Assembly: GCF_025602895.1 (NCBI RefSeq)
Contig: NW_026516251.1
Span: 275,021 to 339,020 of the forward strand
DNA length: 64,000 nucleotides
Direction: 5' to 3'
Source of the DNA: Polychytrium aggregatum
Taxonomy: Eukaryota > Chytridiomycota > Chytridiomycetes > Polychytriales
In this document: positions 19,982-28,469 of the stretch, piece after piece
Position numbering within the stretch: the stretch's first letter is position 1
Layout of the letters: each line of letters begins with the position of its first letter
The notes under the pieces: generated by a model
Database searches by the model: none
Told to the model about the DNA's origin: nothing
The model's input: the letters and a program-made list of their open reading frames with translations, nothing else
Made by a program: the position numbers and the translations under genes

Positions 19982-22378
19982 ATGCCTCCGAAGCGCAAGG
20001 GTGCCGGTGATGGCCAGCCTCGGCCACCCAGGCCCAAGAAAGCCAAGTCACAGTCGGAGCCTGTCTCTGGTTCGTATTCTGATCCCACGCATGCTTGGTC
20101 GTCTGTTGCTCCGTCGCTCACCACCACTGCTTCTGCAGATCCAATGGATGTCGATCCCACCGAGCCTGGTCCATCTACTTCCTCGAGTACTGGCAAGCGA
20201 TGTCGCCAGTGCGATGGCACCGATCACGAGCGAAGCAACACCAGCAAATGTCCCAAATACCGGCCCCTCAAGAGCTCTGTCGTCCCACTCGTGGATGGAA
20301 GGTCATCCGCCCCTCAGTTCAGCTGCTTCAAGCAGACGATGGATGGCATCTTCTGGAAGAATGCAAAGAAACAGTGGCTCAATCCCGACCTCTGGGGCAA
20401 GATCCAGGCCACCGTCGCAGCCATGACCCAGATCCAGTTCGAGGCATCCAGGCTGCTCAACCTGCACATCCTCCGGTGCATCGAGCAGGATATTCCCATC
20501 CCCGTCATCTCCAAGTCCACCCCTGCTTTCATCCGCCAATGCTTCACGATTGTCGAGGCCGGTGCCCTCTCGCCGACCGGGGACAATGAGAAATACAACG
20601 AGCATCTGATCGCTTCCTTTCGCGACTACCAGACCACTCGGCACGCAGACCTGCCTCCGGCCCCTTGTCTGCCTGATGGCGCTCACAGTCAGCTTCTCAC
20701 TCTCGCTGTCAATGCCTATGCCACCAACTGCACCACCCACCTCGACCTGGCCTACTGGCGACTCCTTCGCCGCTTCTGCGCTGCCGTCTTCCCTGCCAAC
20801 AAGCATAAGCACGACGCCATCGAGGTCTGTCTCGAGCTCTTCGAGAAACCAGGGCAGACTCCACCCAAGGCCGATATCGAGTTCCTCTACCCGGACTTTG
20901 GTCACGTCCTGGACGAGTTTCGGTACAGCAACGACCAGAACCGCTTCCGGGCCCTCCACCGCCTCTCACACCATGTGAGAATCCTCGCCCGAGACAAGAT
21001 GGTCGACAATGTCCACAAGTGGATCGACTGTGACATGCCCGCCCTCCGAGTCACCGAGCTGCAGCGCCAGGCCAAGCTGGATGAGCTCACTACCCAAGGC
21101 ATTCCCTCCGACGACAAGAGGTTCACCACGGCCAAGCCTGAGCTCGGCACCACCAAGTCCAAGATCAACAAGCTGGCATCCAGGCTCAACTGGGCCCTCA
21201 AGCAGCTCGCTCTCGACACTCCTCCGTCCGTGTGCACGATGGTCCCTCTGTGCACAGCCAAGGCCAAGTATGTCAAGATCGACACCGTCACTCTTTGGCA
21301 ACTCCTTGACACCGAACATCGTCTTGGACTCACCAGGGACATGCTCAAGGATGAAGGCGAGGACGGTGTCAACAACCAGGATCGTCTCTGGCGCAGTTGC
21401 TTCAAGCTGCGTAGTTCCCTCTTCCAAGAGCAAGTCAGGGACAGGAAGCTGTTCAACTACGAGATCAGCACCGATGGCATTGGATGCACCATCGGTCTCG
21501 TCAAGTTTCTGCCTCGAACCGATCGCACCGAGACCATCGAGCCTCCTCCGACTGCCGAGCAGCGTATCCAGGCCCACATCGGCGACCCAAACCCCGATCG
21601 CACCACTTGGATTGGCATCGATCCTGGAGTCGGCTCCGTCTTCACTGCGGTCATCCAAGCACCGGGCCACCAAGACGAGATGGTCTCATTCTCCAATGGC
21701 CACTACCAGCAAATGTGTGGCCATACGTCCAACACCAAGTGGCACAACACCATGAAGTATCGACTCAGCATCGGGACCTGGATGTCGACCACCCCCTCGC
21801 CCAAGGTGTCGTCCTCGGAGGCTTTCAAGGTCCATCTCACCCATGTCCTGCGACCGGAGCTGCGAGTGCAGCTCGACTTCCACCTTGGCAAGAAGGCCCG
21901 TCACCATCGATTCACAGGCCGCAGGAGACGCCAAGTGGCCGTCGACAGGATGTGCAAGGCCGCCCTGAAGCACGCCCCGATACGGACTGATGTGGTGATC
22001 GCCTTTGGCAATGCGTCATGGCGTCAAGGCAAGGGCTATGCATCCAGCCCTCGGAGGCAGCGGTTCGCTCGGTACTTTGAGCAGTTCGAGCACCACCGAC
22101 GCCGTCCCACTCACCCTCACGGAAGCGTCAAGGTAGTCTCGACGAACGAGTTCAACACCTCGCAAGTGTGCTCCAAGTGCCTGGAGCCAGTTCGGTTGGA
22201 AGGACTCGATGCGCCCAGTGTTGCGAATTCCCACTTTGTCAGGAGCTGCAAGAATCCCAGCTGCCGGACAGTGTGGAATCGCGACGTCAATGCGGCGCGC
22301 AACATGATCACAGTATGCAGGTCGATTGTGGAGACCGGAGAGCGACTGGCGGTCTTCACTCGGAGGCTGCCAAAGTGA
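19982..22378 (+). CDS. Fanzor (Fanzor1-type), TnpB-related RNA-guided endonuclease
   Basis: 798 residues, one uninterrupted exon. Basic N-terminus (PPKRK at 2-6, RPKKAK at about 17-22) fits a nuclear localisation signal. A zinc-knuckle-like CX2CX4HX7C lies at C74, C77, H82 and C90. The nuclease is at the C-terminus. RuvC-I is WIGIDPGVGSVF with D547. At the usual RuvC-II site (VVIAFGNASW) the glutamate is replaced (G676/N677), but STNEFNTSQVCSKC offers E723 about 47 residues later, the rearrangement reported for Fanzors. The zinc ribbon is C730-C733 and C756-C761, and RuvC-III is RDVNAARN with D768. All catalytic positions are present, so activity is plausible. Known Fanzors use an RNA encoded at the element's 3' end to cut DNA next to a short adjacent motif. 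The large N-terminal half (REC/WED equivalent) has no obvious motif. Confidence 0.95.
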   Translation: MPPKRKGAGDGQPRPPRPKKAKSQSEPVSGSYSDPTHAWSSVAPSLTTTASADPMDVDPTEPGPSTSSSTGKRCRQCDGTDHERSNTSKCPKYRPLKSSVVPLVDGRSSAPQFSCFKQTMDGIFWKNAKKQWLNPDLWGKIQATVAAMTQIQFEASRLLNLHILRCIEQDIPIPVISKSTPAFIRQCFTIVEAGALSPTGDNEKYNEHLIASFRDYQTTRHADLPPAPCLPDGAHSQLLTLAVNAYATNCTTHLDLAYWRLLRRFCAAVFPANKHKHDAIEVCLELFEKPGQTPPKADIEFLYPDFGHVLDEFRYSNDQNRFRALHRLSHHVRILARDKMVDNVHKWIDCDMPALRVTELQRQAKLDELTTQGIPSDDKRFTTAKPELGTTKSKINKLASRLNWALKQLALDTPPSVCTMVPLCTAKAKYVKIDTVTLWQLLDTEHRLGLTRDMLKDEGEDGVNNQDRLWRSCFKLRSSLFQEQVRDRKLFNYEISTDGIGCTIGLVKFLPRTDRTETIEPPPTAEQRIQAHIGDPNPDRTTWIGIDPGVGSVFTAVIQAPGHQDEMVSFSNGHYQQMCGHTSNTKWHNTMKYRLSIGTWMSTTPSPKVSSSEAFKVHLTHVLRPELRVQLDFHLGKKARHHRFTGRRRRQVAVDRMCKAALKHAPIRTDVVIAFGNASWRQGKGYASSPRRQRFARYFEQFEHHRRRPTHPHGSVKVVSTNEFNTSQVCSKCLEPVRLEGLDAPSVANSHFVRSCKNPSCRTVWNRDVNAARNMITVCRSIVETGERLAVFTRRLPK

Positions 22379-22463
22379 TCTGTTTTATTTCTTGTGGCTT
22401 TGCTTGACGCAAGCACAGCACATACTACATGTTCATGGAAACGGCTATATTGTCCCGTTTTTT
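22300..22463 (+). ncRNA. Candidate Fanzor guide-RNA scaffold (fRNA/omegaRNA)
   Basis: In TnpB/Fanzor systems the RNA scaffold overlaps or follows the 3' end of the nuclease gene and runs to the element's right end, with the guide taken from flanking DNA. Here 85 bp lie between the Fanzor stop and the right terminus. They contain a perfect hairpin, TGCTTG-ACG-CAAGCA, at 22401-22415, right after the stop. If the model holds, the guide would be read from 22464 onward. The 5' boundary given is a guess; no RNA evidence is available. Confidence 0.45.
22451..22463 (-). repeat. Right terminal inverted repeat
   Basis: TGTCCCGTTTTTT on the plus strand, the exact inverse of 18726-18738. A seventh T follows at 22464, and CTGAATA leads out to the nearest TA at 22470. 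Confidence 0.8.
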
Positions 22464-22471
22464 TCTGAATA

Positions 22472-23448
22472 TAGCGTAGATCCTTGCCCTCTCCTCCACT
22501 TCCTTTCCTTTCTTTCTTTCTTCTCTTCCTTTTTTGACGAGCCCATCGCACTTTGCACGGTTTTGCTTCACTCATCTGCCCACTTCTTCCACCGGGACAG
22601 CACCACGATCCCATCTGTGGCTTTCCAGCGACTTTTTCTCTCTGTTTGTTCATGCTGTGTCTCGCCCCGGGCGTCCAGGATGACTTGAATGATGCAAACC
22701 CTGCATGAATACACACATTGCCATTCCACATCTTCCCAGGCGAACCGGCCCACCAAGACAACGGGGAGCAGATCGGAGATCCTTGGCAGGCGAGCTACGT
22801 TCCCTTGGCAATCGTGTGAGATCCACGATGGGGGGCATCTCGGACATCGTCGGGTATCTTGTGTATCTTGGGCTGTGGATCTGATACCGCCCATTCGCTC
22901 TGCCCCCTTAAGTATCGCTCTGCCATCGCCGCATCTCAAGCAATACGCGCTCTCCTCTCGTCTGCAAGGTTGATATCGCCGTCGGTTGTGTTCTGATTGA
23001 CCCTGGTTGCTTGATTCTGCCCTCGGGCCGTCCTTTGTCTCTGCACCTCATTCTTGCCCACAATCTTGCCCACAATCTTGCCCACAATCTTGCCCACATT
23101 CTTGCCCACATTCGCTCGCCCGTCCATTCTTGTGCGTCGCTTGCAGGTTCCTGGCCGCTTGTCTTCGCTCCCGCTTTTGCTTCCTGTGCCCCTCTCTCTG
23201 TCCGCTTGCCGCCCCCACCCCTTGGAGGCCGTTGCTCTCTTGGTCCGCTGCCTTTGGCTCGCCTGTGCGTCTGTCCCGCCATTCACGCACTGAGCCCTGT
23301 CTTGCTCCCCATCTCGCCTGCTAACGTCCGGTCGTTGTTCCTCTGTCGTTGCCCATCCAGCCCCTCAACGTCCAGCCCCTCAACGTCCAGCTCATCAACT
23401 TCCTGGCTCTTCCACACCCAACTTCGCGACGCCCAGCTCCCTTTAGAC
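22472..23448. other. Spacer upstream of auxilin gene, with 12-bp repeat
   Basis: No supported gene. It holds C/T-rich tracts, and four to five copies of a 12-bp unit (CTTGCCCACAAT/CTTGCCCACATT) at 23053-23112. It presumably contains the auxilin promoter. Confidence 0.4.
23053..23112. repeat. 12-bp tandem repeat (CTTGCCCACAAT)n
   Basis: Five direct copies, the last one or two with ACATT instead of ACAAT. Read directly from the sequence. Confidence 0.85.
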
Positions 23449-25642
23449 ATGGACGACCTGACCGACTTGGTTTGGAAGCAGGCCGGCGGAAAACCCACCC
23501 AGCCTGCTGCCACCCTCAGCGCTCTCTCATCCCATGCCAGCACCACCGCCGGCAACCCCAACCGAGCAACCGGTCTTTCGGGCTCGCCGATGGCCGGCTC
23601 GACCCCGCGAACGCTCTCGCCCAACCCGTCGCATCCACACTCTCCTGCAACGGCCCCGCGCATCTCGCCCTCCTTGAACGCTTCGGTCGTGGCTCCGTCG
23701 CCAGGGATGCAGCGCAACCCTTCCCAGCAGTACGGCAGCCATGCCTCTGCGGCGCCGCATCAGCGCAACCTGAGCTCGTCGCCAAACTTTGTGAGCTTCA
23801 ACCCAACAGCTCCCAGCATGGCCGGCGTCCACTCGATCCAGCGCACTGGGACGCCGACCCACGGAGATGATCCCTTTGGCAACCTGGTGTCCTTTGGCTC
23901 GGCGCCCAAGCCGGCCTCGACCTCGGCCTCGGCATCGGGGTCGTCGCTTCCAATGGCAGAAGTACAGCGCCAACAACAGCAACTTCAGCAGCAGCAACTC
24001 CAACAACAGCAGCAACAGCTCCAGCAACTCCAGCAACTTCAACAACAACAGCAGCAACTCCAGCAACTCCAACAGCAACGACAACAACAGCAGTTCCTGC
24101 AAGGCCAGTTTTCTCCCCTGTCCAAGAGCCAGACACCCCAGCCTCTGTCGCAGTCGCTGTCGAATGCGCCGCTCCTGCCCAATCTGCAAAATGGTTTTAG
24201 CTCGCCGATGGCGGTGCGGTCGGGCTCGCAGCTGAATGGTGAGCGTCCATACTGCATACTACATACTGCATACTACATACTACTACATACTGCATACTAC
24301 TACATACCGCATACTGCACAATGCATCTGCTGACATGCTCGGTTCTGCTGACCCACCGGTTCCTCCTGTTTATGTCGGCAGGCGGACTGGTCAACCCCGC
24401 CGATCCCTTTGGACGCTCTCCAGGCAGTGCATCGGGCGCCAGCATCCAGCAGCCCCAGCCCTTCGTCAACGACGCATGGAACCTCGATCTACTTGAACAG
24501 CCCAAGCCCTTGGCATCGCAGGCTCCCGGTGCACCTGCCCAAAGCAGCGTTGTGGGCGACGACATCTTCGATATCAAGTTCCTCGGGTCGCAGAATCCCG
24601 TGGCGTCATCTCCATCCAACGCCGAGAAGCAGCCGGCCTCCAACTCTGCCGACGACCAGCATCCGCTTGGTCTTTTGGCTCAGCCTGTGAGTGCCTTCTC
24701 GGCAGCGACCCCGGTTGCATCAGGCTCCGCACCGGGCTCGGCAACGACCTCCCCGGCAACCCGCTCGGCAGCCTCGCCTGGCATGCAGCCGTCTCCGTCA
24801 AGCTCGCAGCCTCGCTCCATTGATGCCGCCCCTCCACCACGCCCGCCTCGTCCAGCCAAGCCCGATAGCGGCGACATCGACTTCAAGATTGCGCAGCTCA
24901 TGGACTTTGGCTTTGACGACCTGAGGGCCAAGAATGCGCTGGAGGCTGCCGGCTATGATATCCAGAAAGCGCTGGACCTGCTGGTGGGCTCCGAGTCCCC
25001 CGCTCCAAACAGCGACCCCCATCCCAAGCCGCCAGCAAAGCCCCGGCCCGATCCTTCTCAGAAGGTTGCACGCTACGCCGACGACTACGAAGCGGACGAT
25101 GGTGGTGATGCCATGCCCGGCCGGTATGCGGCGGGCCCGTCCGGCTCCGCCGGCCTGAGCCAGACCTCGAACCAACTGCTCAACAGCGCCAGCGCCTTAG
25201 GCATATCGGCCTTGAACAACGCAAAGAACCTGCTGTCCTTTTCCAAAAACAAGATCTCGGAGGCTCTTGAGAAAGCCTCTGCGCGCATCGACGACGGCTC
25301 GGCTGGACGCGGTGGATCGAGCGGCATGTCAACGTTTGCGTCCACCATCAAGAGCGGTCTCAGCACGGCCTCGTCACAGCTCAAAGGGCGGCGGCCCTCG
25401 GACGATAGCCCAGACGAGTACTCTGACGGTCCGGACAACCGATACCGAGGCTATCAGAACTATACCGATTTCCGGGATGATGACAGGGGTGCGACTGGCT
25501 ATGCATTCGCCCCCTTTGCCGACAATGACGGCGACGGCGATGACGATGACGAGGGCGAGGATGACCGAGCGGCCCAAGAGGCGCTGAGAAAGTCGCGCGA
25601 GGCGTACAACCAGAAGGTGCTCGCCGCCTCGGCCCAGCAGAG

Positions 25643-25685
<43 letters not shown>

Positions 25686-27446
25686 CAGAGTCCGGCTCGC
25701 GGCAGCCCCGGTCGGCCATCGCCCTCAGGCGTTTCGTATCCGTCGGTCGCAAGCCCAGTCGTCTCGGAGCAGCCCAAGCCAAGTGTCAAGGCTGTGGACC
25801 TGTTTGACTTTACCTCGGACTCGCCCTCCGCGGGCCCGGCACGGGTATCGCCGTCTCAGCCAGCGCCGGTCCGGCCAGCGGCCTCGACACCCAAGCTATC
25901 TCCTAAGAACACTGCTCCCGAGATTGTCGCCACACCCGCCCAGCTCGAAGAGTCGCTCAAGTACAAGGACGAGGGCACGGACTATTTCAAAAAGGGCCAG
26001 TACGGCGATGCGGAAGAGTCCTACACCAAGTCGATCGTGGCCCTGCCCGCGGGCCATGCCAACCTCGTCGCCCTCTTCAACAACCGCGCTGCTTCTCGGC
26101 TGAAGACTGGCCACTACGGCGGCGCCATCGAGGACTGCAACTATGTGCAAAACGTCGAGCCCGGCGAGGTCAAGTCGCTGCTACGACGTGCAACGGCGTA
26201 CGAGGCCCAAGAAAAGTACCGCGAGGCCCGAGACGACTACAGCCGGGTTGTGGCGACCGACCCGTCGGTCAAGGCTGCCTCCCAGGGTCTTTTGCGCTGC
26301 GCCAAGGCAGTCTCCATGAGCGAGAGCGGCGGACACGCACTGGAGCAGCCCGCCCCGAGCGGTTTGGGCGGCTCTGCTGGCGTCTCAGTCGCAGCCAGCG
26401 CACAAAACGATCTTGCGTTCTTTGAGTCGCCGACGGCGGTACCTGGCGCTGCCGGTGCTTCTGTCGAGATTGCCCGCGAACACGTCCCGTAAGTATCGCA
26501 CTGCGCCGCTGATCGATCAGGCTATGTGTGTGTGGAGGAGGGGAGACACGGCGGGATGCATTTGTCATGATGTTCGATGGAGCACTGCTGTGGTTTCACA
26601 CGGACACTGAGATTTCTGGCTCTCTGTATACGTCGTTGCTCTAGATCCTCGAACCCCCAGGTCCGGGAAGCAGTCGACAAGGCGGTGGAGAAACTGCGAG
26701 CGCAGAACATCCAGAGTGAGCAGGAGGATGCTCTCAAGCTGCAGCTCAAGGATCAAGTTGACATGAAGGTACCGTGGTGGCTCAACCATTCCTGTGCACA
26801 GGAGGAACCAGAGCATGGCCCTGTGTTCTGGCTGGAGATGATGTCTGGCGGCTGGGTTGCTTGAGGCAAATTGGCTGGACGAGCGAGAGGGGTGCTGGAG
26901 CGTCAATGATGATGAATCGCCTCTTATAAGCGCATTCCGGACGATTGCCCCTTCCAGATTGAACAGTGGCGCTCGGGCAAGGAGAAGAATCTGCGCGCCC
27001 TGTTGTCATCGCTCGAGTCGGTGCTGTGGCCTGAGTTGGAGTGGAAGCCCATCAGCCTTGCCGAGCTGATTCAGCCTCAGCAAGTCAAGATCAAGTACAT
27101 GCGGGCCGTCGCAAAAGTCCACCCAGACAAGGTGAGGCGTTATGGGAAAGCCCAACACGGACGGCGGCATCGGGACCGGCGGGGGCTTGTTTGCGGATCG
27201 GCCTCCCATGTTCCACCGATCCCTTGGCGTGGCTCCTGCCAGGTCACCATGTCGTCAAGCCGTCAGGGGATCTGTATCGAGTGGGAGAACTGACACCCGT
27301 CTTGGCCCCCGTGGGATGCTGACTCTTGCTCCGCCCACTCCCAGCTGAGCAAGGACTGCACACTCGAGCATCAGCTGATTGCCAACTCGGTGTTCAGCAC
27401 CCTCAACAAGGCATGGGATGAGTTCAAGGTCCAGAACGGGCTATAG
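23449..27446 (+). CDS. SWA2: Auxilin / Swa2-like clathrin-uncoating J-protein
   Basis: Recruits Hsp70 to clathrin coats to strip them from vesicles. Exons 23449-24238, 24382-26488, 26645-26768, 26958-27131 (may begin about 21 bases earlier) and 27345-27446 join in frame. The N-terminal region is low-complexity with a poly-Gln/Leu run (about 23968-24090) and possible clathrin-box motifs. A UBA domain follows (KIAQLMDFGFDDLRAKNALE, AAGYDIQKALDLLVG), then an SQ-repeat stretch (25640-25690). TPRs come next (DEGTDYFKKGQYGDAEESYT, LFNNRAASRLKTGHYGGAIE). The C-terminal J domain is of the auxilin type (WRSGKEKNLRALLSSLESVL, WPELEWKPISLAELIQPQQV, AVAKVHPDK) and keeps HPD. The order UBA-TPR-J is that of yeast Swa2. 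Identity is firm. Confidence 0.92.
23968..24090 (+). repeat. CAA/CAG repeat coding poly-Gln in Swa2
   Basis: Imperfect CAACAGCAG-type run in exon 1, read as Gln with interspersed Leu. The interruptions (CTC, CTT) keep it from being a pure triplet repeat. Confidence 0.85.
24247..24320 (+). repeat. CATACTA/CATACTG repeat in Swa2 intron 1
   Basis: About nine copies of a 7-10 bp unit (CATACTACATACTGCATAC). It lies wholly in the first intron, just after its GTGAGC donor. Confidence 0.85.
25640..25692 (+). repeat. 6-bp coding repeat (AGAGCC)n encoding Ser-Gln
   Basis: About nine tandem copies encoding alternating Gln and Ser in the linker between UBA and TPR of Swa2. Perfect repetition suggests copy-number variability. 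Confidence 0.85.
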
Positions 27447-28229
27447 CGGCCGTATATCCGAAGCCGAGGATGATTGATGTCTGTGTGTTTGTGTCCGAAA
27501 ATGAAAGCCATAGACGCAAGTTGTCCTACTCCGTTTCGTGAGCGACGAAATGCACTGTCTTCCGACGCAACGGCGGGGGAAGTGGCTGTTGGGCGGGTAG
27601 GAGGCAGACCGTTTTTATCCATTGGATCGTTGATATCTGGAAGAGCAGCTCGCCATCCACTTCCGGATGGCTTGATCTCGTCTGCGCGCGTGGGTGAGCG
27701 ATGCGTCGCTCCAAACTCATGAAGCCGCTCTGGTTGCCGTCCCATGTGCGGCAAAGACCGCGCCATCCAAACAACAGCCAGGGATAGCTTTCAGCGTGGC
27801 TCCAGGCATCTCTATCCCTTTCACCCCACACATCCAATCCAGGGTGTGGTTGATACATGCACCCGTTTTGGCGGGCAGGCGGGGAGGCGGGGGCGAGTGA
27901 TCTTCAGTGGAGTAGATCGGGCCGGGTATATCAGGCCAGGGGAAGCAGCCGGCCGACGGGATCGACATTCCCATCGCAAAATCAAGTGAATTCTCCGACG
28001 CTTCCGGACCGCCTTGCACAAGCCATCGCCACTCAAGCACAACACTCGACACAGATCGATTTCAGGTTGGCGATGCTGCGTTGGCGATGCTGCGTTGGCG
28101 ATCAAGCCGCTGGGCATGGCTGCCGGTGCCTCTGTTGTTCAGCACCGCGGCTGATGGACTCTTGCCTCTGCTGCTCAACGCCTCGGATTCCCTTCTCGGG
28201 GGCCATGTCCGGCTCTAGCAACACCCAGA
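27447..28229. other. Spacer
   Basis: No supported gene. A short direct repeat of GCGATGCTGCGTTG occurs at about 28068-28102. Otherwise I see nothing in it. Confidence 0.35.
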
Positions 28230-28469
28230 ATGCAGTCGCTCGACCGTTTGCTCCTTCAAGCCCTCGTGCTGCTGGCGATGATGTTCGGCGTCTTTGCCTG
28301 CACCGACTGTGACGACGACGGCTGCACACTCGGCGACTGGCGCTGCTGCGACGACTACTCGCTCGTACAGCGGTGCGCATACGACCAAGACGGCCAGCTG
28401 GACTGGCTCGTTGTTGCCGACTGCGGCAGCCAGGGTCTGGTCTGCGTCCTGGACGACTGGGAATGGTGA
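28230..28469 (+). CDS. Small secreted cysteine-rich protein
   Basis: 79 residues as drawn. A hydrophobic signal sequence (LLLQALVLLAMMFGVFA) is followed by a mature part of about 56 residues with eight cysteines, in the pattern C-C-C...RCC...QRC...W...DCGSQGLVC. This spacing (a Trp, then DCGxxGLxC) resembles short extracellular Cys-rich repeats that are frequent in chytrid secretomes; function is not known. The stop follows a GTGAGC that would also make a good splice donor (GAATG|GTGAGC), so the protein may continue into another exon downstream. No partner gene is evident. Confidence 0.6.
   Translation: MQSLDRLLLQALVLLAMMFGVFACTDCDDDGCTLGDWRCCDDYSLVQRCAYDQDGQLDWLVVADCGSQGLVCVLDDWEW

Larger units (their letters stand above)
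18726..22463 (+). mobile_element. Composite mariner/IS630-type element carrying a Fanzor gene
   Basis: A unit of about 3.74 kb bounded by inverted 13-bp ends (AAAAAACGGGACA at 18726-18738; its reverse complement at 22451-22463). Inside are two intact, intronless genes in the same orientation: a DD34E transposase (18797-19729) and a Fanzor (19982-22378). Host genes around it are rich in introns. Mariner-type elements target TA; a TA dinucleotide sits at 18725-18726 on the left, while on the right the nearest TA outside the repeat is at 22470-22471, so the exact termini and target duplication are not settled. Fanzor proteins carried by Mariner-class elements are known from other eukaryotes, chytrids included. 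Intact frames suggest recent or current activity. Confidence 0.85.

Noticed and set aside
20303-21673. Long minus-strand frames across the Fanzor gene
   Set aside because: Antisense shadows of a GC-rich coding sequence with strong codon bias; no domain recognised.
19982-22378. Cas12 or bacterial TnpB contamination
   Set aside because: Relocated RuvC-II Glu, long N-terminal extension, nuclear-signal-like start and fungal flanks fit a eukaryotic Fanzor better.
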